A DNA stretch of 64,000 bases from Azophilus sp965247035 (GCA_965247035.1 CBDFGJ010000001.1:1054001-1118000), one strand, 5' to 3'; shown: positions 24,419 through 33,651, counted from the first letter of the stretch. The notes: generated by a model from the letters alone, not told the origin. Made by a program: numbers and translations.

Positions 24419-25627
24419 ATGCTTAAAAGCGATCTATTGGAGTCGATCAATCAAGGCGAAGGCGCGAAGCTTGAGTTTAAGCGTGACGATATTCGCCCGG
24501 AAGCCTTGGCAAAAGAGATTGTCGCTTTTGCCAATATGAACGGCGGGCGTATTTTGCTCGGTGTAGAGGATGACGGCGCAATCAGCGGTGTAAGTCGTGA
24601 AAATCTTCAAGAATGGATAATGGATACGGCAGTTAAGCGATATGTATCCCCTTTTATTCTGCCGGATTATGAAGAAGTTTTAGTGGATGACGCCCGGGTG
24701 GCAGTATTAAGCATTCCCAGAGGCACCGCCAAACCTTATGTACTGAGTCATAAAGACCGCGAAGATATTTATGTTCGTTACGGTAGCACCAGCCAGCGGG
24801 CCGGACGTGAGCAAATTGCTCGGCTCTTCCATTCAGGGGGCTTATTGTCCGCGGAGGAATTGCCCGTGTACGGCGCTCCCATTAGCGAACTGGATAAACG
24901 CCGTTATGTCGAATATTTTCGAGAGGTTCTCAAGGAAGCCCCAGTGGAAGATTGGCGGGATATGCTAGTCAACCGGAGTTTCCTTGTCGGTGATGACAGC
25001 CCTGATAATTGCAGTATTTTTGCCTATGTTCTATTTGCCAAGCAACCGGGGTTGAGGCTTCCTCAAGCAGTTGTGCGTCTCACTGTGTATCCCGGTGAAG
25101 ATAAAGATTACGATACTGACTTTGACAAAACCATAGATGCGCCATTTTTGGAATTTCGCGGTGAGCATTCTTCGAACGATGTTATTGAACCTGCGTTGCA
25201 TGAGAGATTAATGGATCTTGTCAAACCGTACATCAGTGAAGATAAATTATCCAACGGGACACGCAAACGGGAATGGCATTACCCGGAGGAAGTCATCCGA
25301 GAGCTGGTTGTCAATGCGCTTACACACAGGGATTGGACAAAGCAAAACTATATTCGTTTGGTGGTTTACAGTAGCCGCCTGGAGGTGACCAGTCCCGGTG
25401 CATTACCGAATGGAATGACCATAGAAAAAATAAGGGGTGGAGCGCAGGCATCGCGCAATCCAAAACTGGTCAGGATATTCAGGGAGTACGGTTATTTGGA
25501 AGATCAAGGCATAGGCATTCGTCGCAAAGTAATTCCGTTGATGCTGAAGCATACCGGAAGAGAACCGGAATTTGAGGCCACTGAAGATCATTTCAAAGTA
25601 ACGCTATGGAAAAATCCACAAAACTAA
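24419..25627 (+). CDS. AlbA_2/Schlafen-type protein with ATP-binding C-terminal domain
   Basis: 402 residues. The N-terminus has the AlbA_2 (SLFN-like) signature: EGAKLEFKRDDIRPEALAKE, FANMNGGRILLGVEDDGAIS, and DIYVRYGSTSQRA. The C-terminal half has IRELVVNALTHRDW and LEVTSPGALPNGMT...ASRNPKLVRIFREYGYLEDQ, the GHKL/HATPase-like part common to this transcription-regulator-type family. It lies 16 bases after trlF and is AT-rich like it. AlbA_2 proteins are frequent in defence islands, where some act as nucleases and others as regulators. Role here unknown. Confidence 0.85.
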   Translation: MLKSDLLESINQGEGAKLEFKRDDIRPEALAKEIVAFANMNGGRILLGVEDDGAISGVSRENLQEWIMDTAVKRYVSPFILPDYEEVLVDDARVAVLSIPRGTAKPYVLSHKDREDIYVRYGSTSQRAGREQIARLFHSGGLLSAEELPVYGAPISELDKRRYVEYFREVLKEAPVEDWRDMLVNRSFLVGDDSPDNCSIFAYVLFAKQPGLRLPQAVVRLTVYPGEDKDYDTDFDKTIDAPFLEFRGEHSSNDVIEPALHERLMDLVKPYISEDKLSNGTRKREWHYPEEVIRELVVNALTHRDWTKQNYIRLVVYSSRLEVTSPGALPNGMTIEKIRGGAQASRNPKLVRIFREYGYLEDQGIGIRRKVIPLMLKHTGREPEFEATEDHFKVTLWKNPQN

Positions 25628-26080
25628 TTATCATTAATCCTGGAATACACCAGATAAGTATTGGCATTACGAGCGTGAGAATAGAGGATTCAACGCCAGG
25701 GAAAGAAGGTGGCTTGAGGACCGTGATGTCAGATGGACATTACTGCAAATATAATCGTAAGATGCGCTCATTCGCCACCGCCCATCAAAATCACAATCAA
25801 GCCGGATGAAGAAAAACACGACCTTGCTATCAGCTGGCCCAACATTATCCGTATAGACAGCATTTTATACCCTGTGCTTTCGGTCGATTGGGATAAGAGG
25901 CAACCCTTGAAACTGGACACTTCCGAGACCGTGGAGATAGTGGAAATTTGCGCCCACGGTTAATGACAAACCGGATATTTCTCAAATTAGAGACATAGAC
26001 CTGGAAAATTTAATGCGGAAACAACGCCAACAAACCGTCATTTTCAAAATGGCGCAATCAGCGTGCAAGCAACGGCCCAG
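25628..26080 (+). pseudogene. Type III-like Res subunit remnant
   Basis: In shifted frames this reads SPPPIKITIKPDEEKHDLAI, IIRIDSILYPVLSVDWDK, LDTSETVEIVE, then, one frame on, APTVNDKPDISQIRDIDLEN and RKQRQQTVIFKMAQSA. This resembles the mid-protein segment of large Res helicases ('LxVDW', 'KPD...IDLE', 'QR.IF..A'). It has no helicase or nuclease motif and ends where the nudC-derived repeat begins. An upstream piece (FNARERRWLEDRDVRWTLLQ) is in another frame and may belong to the same lost gene. Assignment is moderate. Confidence 0.5.
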
Positions 26081-26109
26081 ACCAGCTTGAGAAGCTGTTG
26101 GCAACCGGT

Positions 26110-26345
26110 GCATCCTGTATGGATTCGCCTTGGCCCATAAAGCCAGCCAAGGTGGGGTACATGCCCGTCCACACCAACGGCCCCCAGCAGACAGCGCTCA
26201 CCATCCTCTATCAGCATGATGGCCACCGGATCAGTGCGCGGAAAATGCTCCGCACCGCAAGCTTGGCAGAGCCGCACATGGCCACCCCGCTTGGGTGCCG
26301 TCGATTGGCCGCACTGGCTGCAGAACCGATGCCGATCATGCCAGC
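26110..26345 (-). pseudogene. nudC fragment (zinc ribbon and start of Nudix fold)
   Basis: Minus-strand frames read WHDRHRFCSQCGQ, VRLCQACGAEHFPRTDPVAI and MLIEDGERCLLG, nearly the same as the intact nudC at 19.5-20.4 kb. They then lose frame before the Nudix box and run into unrelated DNA. The N-terminal domain is deleted. Confidence 0.8.
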
Positions 26346-26937
26346 CGATCTAGGCGCGGCCCATGTAGAACCCAGCCAACGGCTGGTTTGCCCTTGCTTG
26401 CAGGCCGGGCTTTCTTTTTAATAAGCTCCAACGCCTACTTGGCAAGGGGGCTGTTTATGAATGCGGAGGAAATCACCCGGCTGCGTGACCTGATGGAATA
26501 CGAAGCGGGGCGCACCGAACCGCCAGCCGGTTTTCCCGCTCTGCCGGACCTTCCGGGTGGGCGCTATACGGACCCGCGCTTCTTTGAACTCGAGCAGCAA
26601 CACATCTGGCGCAAATCTTGGCTGCTTGCCAGCCATATGGACGAGATACCGCAGCCCGGGTGCTTTCGCCTGTGGCAGAGCGCCGGTCAGCCGGTGTTGA
26701 TCGTCCACTCCGACAGCGGCGCTGTAAACGCCTTCTACAACACTTGCAGCCATCGTGGCGCCCCCATCGTCACCCAGGAATTCGGGCAACGGCCGCGGCT
26801 GGTGTGCAAGTACCACGGCTGGACCTACAGCCACGAAGGTGATCTGCTCGCCATCAGAGACCCGGAGGACTTCCGCGGTTTGGACTTTTCCTGCCGCAGC
26901 CTGAAGGCCATCCGTTGCGAACGCTTCGGCAACTTGA
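26110..26937. repeat. Right arm of the nudC-Rieske direct repeat
   Basis: Second copy of the block at 19,800-20,842. Here the Rieske part is intact and continues into the full gene, while the nudC part has lost the stretch between the zinc ribbon and the spacer. It starts abruptly at the end of the defence island. Confidence 0.8.
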
Positions 26938-27737
26938 TCTTCATCAACTTCGACGACGATGCGCCAACGCTGCTGGAATGGCTTGGCCCCATCGCCGATG
27001 AATGGGCGGAATTCCAGTTCGACCAGTGCCGTTTGGCGGCGCGCCATATCTTCGACCTGAACTGTAACTGGAAAATCGCCATGGAGGCGAACACCGAGGT
27101 CTACCATGTGCGCAGCATTCACCCAAAGACGGTTTCGCCCATCCTTGATGACCGCCGCAACGTCAACACCCTCTACCCGGGCGGCCACGGCCGCATGGTG
27201 GCGCCGACGCCGCCAAACGGCCACAATCTGCGCGCCGTTCGCTTGCCAGACAACATCAACGAAATTCAAACGGTGGGCGAAATCGGGCGTACTTGCACCC
27301 AAAGCTATGGCATCTTCCCCAATTGGGTCTCGCCCTTGAGCCACCGCGCCTTGCCGCCGCTGCTGTTCTGGCCCAACGGCATCAACAAGTCCCGGCTTGA
27401 AACCTGGACCATGGCGCCGGATTGGGGCGACAACCCGAAGCCGGACATGTGGACGGAGAACGATGGCGAGCGCCTCTCCCAAGTGCTCCTTGAAGACACC
27501 GAGTTCGGCGAGTGGATTCAGAAATCAGTGGAGTCCTACGGCTTCAAGGGCGTGCCCTTAAGCTATCAGGAGGCGCGCATCTACCACTGGAACCAAGCGG
27601 CGGATCGAATGATCGGCATAGAGAACATTCCTCCTGAGTTGTGCGTCGCCCAAGTCATTGGCGATGAGTGGATGTATCCAAATGATCCGCGCCTGGATCA
27701 GATGGCTGACTTGGAATCTCGTCGGCGCTCGGCCTGA
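26457..27737 (+). CDS. Rieske non-haem iron oxygenase, large (alpha) subunit
   Basis: 426 residues. Rieske [2Fe-2S] ligands are C97-x-H99 and C117-x2-H120 (CSHRGAP...CKYHGW). The catalytic mononuclear iron region is ANTEVYHVRSIHP, with His217 and His222. The carboxylate ligand should lie in the C-terminal third. A start ATG with AAGGGGG nine bases upstream is chosen. These enzymes hydroxylate aromatic, terpenoid or quaternary-amine substrates with electrons from a ferredoxin/reductase. No beta subunit is encoded, as in the alpha-only (carnitine/choline or phthalate-like) groups. The ferredoxin at 321 could be a partner, but nothing links them. Upstream region is duplicated at 20.5 kb. Confidence 0.92.
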   Translation: MNAEEITRLRDLMEYEAGRTEPPAGFPALPDLPGGRYTDPRFFELEQQHIWRKSWLLASHMDEIPQPGCFRLWQSAGQPVLIVHSDSGAVNAFYNTCSHRGAPIVTQEFGQRPRLVCKYHGWTYSHEGDLLAIRDPEDFRGLDFSCRSLKAIRCERFGNLIFINFDDDAPTLLEWLGPIADEWAEFQFDQCRLAARHIFDLNCNWKIAMEANTEVYHVRSIHPKTVSPILDDRRNVNTLYPGGHGRMVAPTPPNGHNLRAVRLPDNINEIQTVGEIGRTCTQSYGIFPNWVSPLSHRALPPLLFWPNGINKSRLETWTMAPDWGDNPKPDMWTENDGERLSQVLLEDTEFGEWIQKSVESYGFKGVPLSYQEARIYHWNQAADRMIGIENIPPELCVAQVIGDEWMYPNDPRLDQMADLESRRRSA

Positions 27738-28036
27738 CCAATGAGCGGGCGGGCCAATGGCCAGACCAACTTGGGAAACCGTTGGCAGCCGGTGCATCTT
27801 GAAGGCGCTCGCGGGCATTAAGCCAATGGCCAGACCAACCTAGCAATCCGTTCGGGTGAAGCCGCACCACCAGCTGCGAGGTGCGTGAGATGAAAGTCTA
27901 CGGCTACGACGACACTGGCGTTTGCCGCGGTGAGCTGCTGGCGGCTGAAATCGTCAAAAGCGATCTGGACTTTGGCGAGCGGTTTCTCGCCGACGAGTTG
28001 GGGTGGGAGGTGGTCTTTACGCGCTTTGGCGATGCT
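27738..28036 (+). other. Intergenic DNA with short repeats and an orphan gene start
   Basis: Contains two short repeats of CCAATGGCCAGACCAAC and a copy of ACCGTTGGCAGCCGGTGCATC also found at 26,075-26,112. From 27,890 an open frame MKVYGYDDTGVCRGELLAAE continues for about 50 residues until it enters an IS66 remnant. It looks like the amino end of a lost gene that I cannot identify. Confidence 0.4.
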
Positions 28037-28039
28037 AGG

Positions 28040-28397
28040 CGATCACGGCTTGACGCGATGGCTGATGAGGATGTTGACGGTGGACTGGGTGCGCAACCAA
28101 ATGCACAAGTCGTTCTCGGGATGAAACATCAGACCTGCTTCAGGTTCAACTTGAGGCCATCGCCGAGATTGAGTTCGATGTGCCAACCGCGTGACCCTTC
28201 GAGACTACAGCTGACCGAGGTCAACCACGGCGCCAACCACACTAGGCTGATGCGCCAGACGCTTGCGCCACTTGCAGGAACTGGCGTCACCGATCTGCTG
28301 GACCTGGCGGAACCGGGCTGCAGACAACCCCGATGCGGCCTGCGCATCGACAATGGTCCGCCATTCAGTCGCGTTGCGATGAGTTCAGTGGGTCATG
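28040..28397 (-). mobile_element. IS66-type tnpA-tnpB remnant
   Basis: The minus strand holds an IS66 tnpA start (THRNATEWR-type, with codon 4 CGA changed to TGA), its end RGWHIELNLGDGLKLNLKQV, and then, overlapping by TGATG, a tnpB start MFHPENDLCIWLRTQSTVN. 'MF.P...v.IwL.T.PtDMR' and 'W.IEL.LGdG..L.LR' are typical of IS66 accessory proteins. Truncated after ~28 codons of tnpB. No tnpC transposase is present. Confidence 0.6.
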
Positions 28398-28763
28398 GAG
28401 GTCCGGCAGCGCATGCCCGTCCGCTCGGTGCAGGTCGATGGCGGCTCCGAGTTCATGCAGGAATTCGAGACCGCCTGCCACGACGCCGGCATCCCCCTCG
28501 CATGTCCTCCCGCCCCGCCGCCCCAACATCAACGGCAGCGTCGAGCGCAGCAACCGCACCTTGCGCGCCGAGTTCTGGTCTGCCCACCGCGACCTCCGGC
28601 GAAGTGAGCCGAGCTATTGGATCGGTCTTGCCGCGACCGCCACAACGTCCAGCCCCACCATGCCCCCGGCTTGTTGACACCGGCCAATTCGCGGACAAGC
28701 TCTCCTTGACTGCCTGATCGAAAAAATTCCGAAATGTACTGAGCCCGTACAGGTGATTACTCC
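28388..28763 (+). mobile_element. Transposon end with transposase C-terminus, copy 2
   Basis: Frames read VRSVQVDGGSEFMQEFETAC, GSVERSNRTLRAEFW and LLTPANSRTSSP-like ends. This is the integrase core with D (QVDGGSEF) and catalytic E (GSVERSNRTL). The element ends with the terminal repeat CGAAAAAATTCCGAAATGTA...GCCCGTACA at 28,719-28,751, the reverse complement of copies 1, 3 and 4. Several frameshifts; inactive. Confidence 0.75.
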
Positions 28764-28825
28764 TGCAAAAGTCGGCGCTAAAGTAGGTTGGAATCGCAGT
28801 CGTGGGAATGACGATTTAGAATGAA
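28761..28825 (+). repeat. 65-bp repeat, partner at 29,777-29,845
   Basis: CTCCTGCRAAAGTCGGCGCY...GTYGGMTGGAATCGCAGTCGTGGGAATGACG-type sequence occurs here and 1 kb further on with few differences. The GTCATTCCCACGACTGCGATTCCA part (reverse strand) resembles widespread short interspersed repeats of the GTCATTCCCGCGAAAGCGGGAATCC kind. The two copies flank a broken secreted-protein gene. Confidence 0.6.
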
Positions 28826-28852
28826 CGCTTACCCGGCGCCGCTGGAGACGAT

Positions 28853-29654
28853 GACGATGGCTAGACCGCTCCCCTGCTGGCTGCGCTGTGCCTGTGCCCG
28901 GCCCTCGCGGCCTCCGAGGACCGGATCGCCGCGTCCGCCTCGATGGAGTCCGGCGCCTGCCGCGACACGTTCAGCGGCAAGGTGCGCAGGACGCAGTCCG
29001 CCAGCATCGAGTACCGCCGCGAGTCCGAGCGCCTCACCGTCCGCGGCTATGGCCTCGTCGCGCCGAGCAGCGGCGACTGCGCCGACGCGGCGTTCTCGTT
29101 CGACTCCGAGATCGAGTGGCGGTTCGACTTGGGGGGAAGCTACTATGGGCTGGTCCGGTTCGGAACCGAGCAGTATGTCACCACGGGCGTTTACCGCCAC
29201 ATGGACGACGACCTCATCCTCTTCACGCACCGCACCGATGGCAGCCCGATGCACACGGTCCTAGCGGGCTTGGGGCGTTGCTGGGGCAACTGGTGCTTAG
29301 AGGGCGGATTTAAACTTGATGCCCAACGACTATCAAGACGACGCGCCGTTCAGCGCGTCGAGCGCGCATGTGGGGCTAACTTGGACGCGGCCGCTGCTCG
29401 GAGGCATGCTGGAGGTCGATGCCGAGGCCGAGGGCGCGCGGCCGGGCGTGCTGGTCACCGGCCAGCGGGCGAACTGGTGCATGGCCGCGGCCGGGCGCTA
29501 GGACGTCTGCCTAGGGTGGCGGCGCAAGGCCGGCCTCAGCAATCTGGCGACGCCGTTCCCGGCATCCATGGACTTGGACGGGCGCCTCCACATCCTTGGG
29601 GCGACGAACGATGTCGCCCAGACCTTCGAGATCGGGCTATCCGCGCACCTCTGA
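28853..29654 (+). pseudogene. Secreted/outer-membrane-type protein gene, multiply frameshifted
   Basis: A signal peptide (PLLAALCLCPALAASEDRIA) is in one frame relative to the best ATG. A long stretch follows: RDTFSGKVRRTQSASIEYRR, FDLGGSYYGLVRFGTEQYVT. It continues in another frame as PFSASSAHVGLTWTRPLLGG and then, after a TAG, LDGRLHILGATNDVAQTFEI-GLSAHL. Alternating short hydrophobic/polar strands suggest a beta-rich envelope protein, possibly a barrel. At least two frameshifts and one stop make it a pseudogene. Family not recognised. Confidence 0.5.
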
Positions 29655-29669
29655 CATGCGCCCGCTCGC

Positions 29670-29845
29670 CTTCTGCTGGGCTTGGCGGAACCGGGCTGCG
29701 GACAACCCAGATGCGGCCTGCGCATCGACAATGGGCCGCCATTCAGTCGCGTTGCGATGAGTTCGGTGGGTCATGCTGATTGCTCCTGCGAAAGTCGGCG
29801 CCAAAGTCGGCTGGAATCGCAGTCGTGGGAATGACGGTTCAAAAT
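29670..29845 (-). mobile_element. IS66-type tnpA start, second copy
   Basis: MTHRTHRNATEWRPIVDAQA-ASGLSAARFRQ is the N-terminus of an IS66 TnpA-like accessory protein ('WR.lvd.Q.aSGLS.a.F'). About 80 bp are nearly identical to 28,318-28,397, but this copy keeps codon 4 as CGA. The second copy of the 65-bp repeat lies directly upstream. The rest of the element is absent. Confidence 0.55.
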
Positions 29846-29880
29846 GCCGCTCACCTTGGGAATCCGTTTGGAAAGACCGT

Positions 29881-31473
29881 TCAGTCCGCTTGCTGAAGGA
29901 TGAACCCCGCGCCCTTCTCAGCAATCATCACCGTGGGCGCATTGGTGTTGCCGGCGGTGATGCGGGGCATGATCGATGCGTCAACCACGCGCAGGTTCTC
30001 CATCATATGCACCCTTAAACGATCATCCACCACCGCCATATCGTCCTGCCCCATCTTGCAGGTGCCCACCGGGTGAAAGATGGTGGTGCCCAGCTCAGCG
30101 GCGGCTTGGCGCAGTTGCTCATCTGTTTCAAGTTCCGGCCCCGGCTTCCATTCCTCGGGATGAAAACGCCGTAATGCCGGTGCCGCCATGATGCGGCGGG
30201 TGAAGCGCAAACCATCCACGGCCACGCAGCGGTCTTGGTCAGTGGAGAGATAGTTCAGGGTGATTGCCGGTGCCGCGGCGGCATTAGCGCTCTTGATGCG
30301 GACATGCCCACGGCTGGTGGGCTGCAAATTGCACACGGACGGCGTAATGGCGTCAAAGGAATGCAGGGAAGCGCCGAACTTGTCCAGGGACAACGGCTGC
30401 ACATGCCATTCAATGTTGGGGGTGGCTTGATCCGGGTCGCTTCGAGCAAACGCGCCAAGCTGGGATGGCGGCATGGTCAAAGGTCCGGTTCGAAACAGGG
30501 CGTACTCCAATGTCATGCTGATTTTTCCGGTCAGGGAATTGACTCGTCGATTCAGCGTCACTGCGTCACGCATCTTGTACACGCTGCGAATTTGTAGATG
30601 GTCCTGAAGGTTCTCTCCAACGCCGGGAAGGTGGTGAGCAACATCTATGCCCTGCTTTTGCAGCAATTCACCCGGACCGATGCCGGATAGCTGCAAGATC
30701 TGCGGCGAACCAATGGCGCCGGCGGCAAGCACCACCTGCCGCCGGGCAACGAGGTCGCGCCGACCGGCCTCATCCCGCACCCTCACGCCCTTGGCGCGAC
30801 GCCCTTCAAGCAGCAGCGCCTCCACCGAGGTGTTGACCAACACCTTAAGATTCGGCCGCTGCCGCACCGGGTCCAAGAAGGCTCGCACCGCACTCCAACG
30901 CCGGCCTCGCCGCTGGTTCATTTGAAAATAGGCGGCGCCAAAGTTGTCGCCCCGGTTGAATTCATCAATGCTGGGAATACCGCATTCGGCAGCGGCGGCG
31001 CGCCAAGCATCAAGGACCTCCCAACTCACCCGACGCTCCTCCACCCGCAATTCGCCGCCGGCCCCGTGCCAAGTATTTGCCCCATGCTGATAGTCCTCTG
31101 AACGCTTGAACACCGGCAACACCTCGTCCCAAGACCACCCCCGGTTACCGAGTTGCGCCCAATGATCGTAGTCGCTGCGTTGACCGCGCATGTAGATCAT
31201 GGCATTAATTGACGAGCAACCACCCAGCACCTTGCCCCGAGCGTAGCCGATGGTGCGCCCGGCAAGCCCCGGGTCCGGCTCAATCTGATAGCACCAATCC
31301 GTGCGCGGGTTGCCAATGGTGTAAAGATAGCCAACGGGGATGTCGATCCAAAAGTAGTCGTCTTTGCCACCCGCCTCTATGAGCAATACGCTAAGGTCGC
31401 TACGGGCGGACAGCCGGTTGGCGAGCACGCAGCCGGCGGTGCCAGCACCAACGATGATGTAGTCGAATTCCAT
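29881..31473 (-). CDS. GMC-family FAD oxidoreductase (choline/alcohol dehydrogenase type)
   Basis: 530 residues. FAD ADP-binding motif GAGTAGCVLANRL near the N-terminus, GMC signature 1 GKVLGGCSSINAMIYMRGQ, and signature 2 GAIGSPQILQLSGIGPG. The C-terminal active-site pair is His in FHPVGTCKMG and Asn in GNTNAPTVMIAEKGA. GMC enzymes oxidise alcohols to aldehydes at FAD. The size and motifs fit the choline dehydrogenase/long-chain alcohol dehydrogenase group, but betaine-aldehyde dehydrogenase or transport genes are missing, so the substrate is open. It stands alone between mobile-element remnants. Confidence 0.92.
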   Translation of the reverse strand: MEFDYIIVGAGTAGCVLANRLSARSDLSVLLIEAGGKDDYFWIDIPVGYLYTIGNPRTDWCYQIEPDPGLAGRTIGYARGKVLGGCSSINAMIYMRGQRSDYDHWAQLGNRGWSWDEVLPVFKRSEDYQHGANTWHGAGGELRVEERRVSWEVLDAWRAAAAECGIPSIDEFNRGDNFGAAYFQMNQRRGRRWSAVRAFLDPVRQRPNLKVLVNTSVEALLLEGRRAKGVRVRDEAGRRDLVARRQVVLAAGAIGSPQILQLSGIGPGELLQKQGIDVAHHLPGVGENLQDHLQIRSVYKMRDAVTLNRRVNSLTGKISMTLEYALFRTGPLTMPPSQLGAFARSDPDQATPNIEWHVQPLSLDKFGASLHSFDAITPSVCNLQPTSRGHVRIKSANAAAAPAITLNYLSTDQDRCVAVDGLRFTRRIMAAPALRRFHPEEWKPGPELETDEQLRQAAAELGTTIFHPVGTCKMGQDDMAVVDDRLRVHMMENLRVVDASIMPRITAGNTNAPTVMIAEKGAGFILQQAD

Positions 31474-31506
31474 AGGTAGCAGGTTGTAGACCGAATGCGG
31501 ACGGAA

Positions 31507-32000
31507 TGTACGGGCTCAGGGCATTTTGGAATTTTTTCGTTCAGGCAACCAGAGAGCTTGTCCGTGAATTCGGCCGGAGTCAACAAGCCGAGGGCATGGT
31601 GGGGCCGGACGTTGTGGTGGTCGCGGAGAGACCCCTCCAGAGCTCGGTTCACTTCGCCGGAGGTCGCCCCGGTGGACAGACCATATAACCCGACCGCAGG
31701 GTGCGGTTGCTGCGCTCGACACTGCCGTTACTGCCGGGGCGGCGGGGTGGAAGGACATGCGAGAGGGATGCCGGCGTCGCGGCGGGCGGGTTCGGAATCG
31801 GTCAGGTCCACCGGCAGGCGCCTGCAGGAGGGCGGGCAGGCGTGCAACAGTCTCACGTTCAGGTTCCTTGGTTTGTGGAAAAGCAAAGTGTGCCTGAGCC
31901 GGCAGCGGGGCGTCCGCAGCCCGTCACCCGTCGGCATCAGCGTGCCAATGCGCCAACAATCGCCGGGGCCGAAATTCCGGAATGTGTCTGAGCCCATACA
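31507..32000. mobile_element. Deletion derivative of the TIR transposon, both ends present, copy 3
   Basis: About 494 bp bounded by TGTACGGGCTCAG...CATTTTGGAATTTTTTCG on the left and the matching reverse complement (CCGGAATGTGTCTGAGCCCATAC) on the right. On the minus strand a short start region (MRLLHACPPSC) after GGAACCTGAAC, an AGIPLACPSTPP piece and the transposase end VRPHHALGLLTPAEFTDKLS are joined by internal deletions. It looks like a non-autonomous derivative of the family seen at 18.6, 28.7 and 48.5 kb. Confidence 0.8.
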
Positions 32001-32343
32001 CGGAATTCAATGCGCATCGCCAACGCCAACAAGACACTTTGAAGACAACCGATCAGGCGGCCGCTGTGGTCGAAGTTGAACGCACTCGCCAACCTTTGCC
32101 GCCGGCGGGGAAGCCAGCCTGCGGTTCCACCTTTGCGCCTCGGCCGTTTTCGGGTGAATCAAGGCTTGCATTGGTGCTCACCAAGCGGCCAAATCCTTTG
32201 TGCAGGAATTTTTTAATTTAGTCAATTGATTCCACAACATTTTCAGGCCCTTTCAACGCCGACCAAGGCCAACCGCATCGGCAGCGCAATTGCTTTCGTG
32301 ACCACCAAGCCGTAGCCTGTTACACACCAAAGAGGTAAGGAAT
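32001..32343. other. Upstream region of the CoA-transferase/lyase genes
   Basis: No gene recognised. One frame on the plus strand, including WSKLNALANLCRRRGSQPAV, looks weakly protein-like and may be a gene remnant. An AT-rich patch (TTTTTTAATTTAGTCAATTG) about 125 bases before the CoA-transferase start is the likeliest promoter region, but I cannot define boxes. Confidence 0.3.
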
Positions 32344-33537
32344 ATGACTGCACTGAACGGCCTGCGCATTCTGGACATGACGCAATACGAAGCCGGCACC
32401 GCCTGCACCCAGTCCTTGGCGTGGCTCGGTGCCGACGTGGTGAAGGTGGAGCCGCCGGGCAGCGGCGACCCAGGTCGCAAGATCGCCGGCATGCACGACT
32501 ACTTCATGGTCTGGAACAGCAACAAGCGCTCAATCGCACTGGATCTACGCGACCCCAAGGGACGTGATATCCTGCTAAGAATGGTGCCGAACTACGATGT
32601 GTTCATCGAAAACTACGGGCCAGGCGTCATTGAAAAGCTCAACATCGGCTACGACCTGCTGCGTTCGGTGAAGCCGGACATCATCTACGCGCGCATCAAG
32701 GGCTTTGGGCTTGATGGCCCTTGGTCCAACTACAAGTGTTACGACATGGTGGCGCAAGCGGCGGCTGGCGCATTCTCCATCACCGGCGAGGCGGACGGTC
32801 CGCCCATGCGTCCCGGCCCCACGACCGGAGACGCCGGCACCGGCGTGCAAATGGCCCTCGCCATCGCCGCCGCCTATGTGCAGAAGCTCAAAACCGGACA
32901 AGGCCAAGAGATTGAACTATCCATGCAGGAGGCCATGACCTACTACCTGCGCACCGCCACCTCCTCCACCAATTTCGGTGAAACCGCCGCGCCCCGCACC
33001 GGCACCGGCCCCACACCGACCATGCGCCTGTATCCCTGCAAAGGCGGCGGACCAAACGATTACGTTTACCTCATGGCGGTGACGCCGCGCATGTGGGAGG
33101 CCCTGTGCGTCACCATCGAACGGCCGGACTTACTTGATGACCCGCGCTTCGAGAACAACCGCGCCCGCTATATGAACCGGCACGCGCTGCAGGCCGAAAT
33201 CAGCGCTTGGACTCAGGCCAAGGATAAGTACGAAGCCATGCGCCTGCTAGCGGAGGGCGGCACTCCCGCTAGCGCCGTGCTGGACACCAAGGACCTCTAC
33301 GACAACCCGCACCTGAAAGCGCGCGGATTCATCCATGAGGTGGAGCACCCGAACAAAGGCAAGGTGCGGCTGCTTGGCTGGCCGGCGCGCATGTCTGCTA
33401 GTTCCGTACCCATCAAGGCAGCCCCAAAGTTGGGCGAGCATTCAGCGGAAGTCCTAGCGGAAGACTTGGGATTGCAGCAAGACGGCATCAAAGAGTTGAT
33501 GGCGGCTGGCGTGGTGGCCGTTTCCCAAGAAGGCTAA
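32344..33537 (+). CDS. CaiB/BaiF (class III) CoA transferase, formyl-CoA-transferase-like
   Basis: 397 residues. N-terminus LNGLRILDMTQYEAGTACTQ, GADVVKVEPPGSGDPGR, and SNKRSIALDLRDPKGRDI. The catalytic aspartate is in TTGDAGTG (Asp163), where formyl-CoA:oxalate CoA-transferase carries it. AGGTAAGGA precedes the ATG. The next gene encodes a ThDP lyase, the same order as the frc-oxc oxalate pair. However, the lyase looks more like 2-hydroxyacyl-CoA lyase, so the acid activated may be a 2-hydroxy acid rather than oxalate. Confidence 0.92.
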   Translation: MTALNGLRILDMTQYEAGTACTQSLAWLGADVVKVEPPGSGDPGRKIAGMHDYFMVWNSNKRSIALDLRDPKGRDILLRMVPNYDVFIENYGPGVIEKLNIGYDLLRSVKPDIIYARIKGFGLDGPWSNYKCYDMVAQAAAGAFSITGEADGPPMRPGPTTGDAGTGVQMALAIAAAYVQKLKTGQGQEIELSMQEAMTYYLRTATSSTNFGETAAPRTGTGPTPTMRLYPCKGGGPNDYVYLMAVTPRMWEALCVTIERPDLLDDPRFENNRARYMNRHALQAEISAWTQAKDKYEAMRLLAEGGTPASAVLDTKDLYDNPHLKARGFIHEVEHPNKGKVRLLGWPARMSASSVPIKAAPKLGEHSAEVLAEDLGLQQDGIKELMAAGVVAVSQEG

Positions 33538-33651
33538 CGAAATACGTTAATTTCCAAATCAACCAGTTGCGTATTACCACCATGCGCTGCACAGCTTTAA
33601 CGGACGGCGTGCGGAGGCATGGATTCCGCAAACACTAAGGAGCACACAAAT

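Noticed and set aside
28943..29779. A single 278-residue protein from the plus-strand frame here
   Set aside because: After about 120 residues it turns into Arg/Ala-rich out-of-frame sequence, while the real coding pattern continues in another frame.
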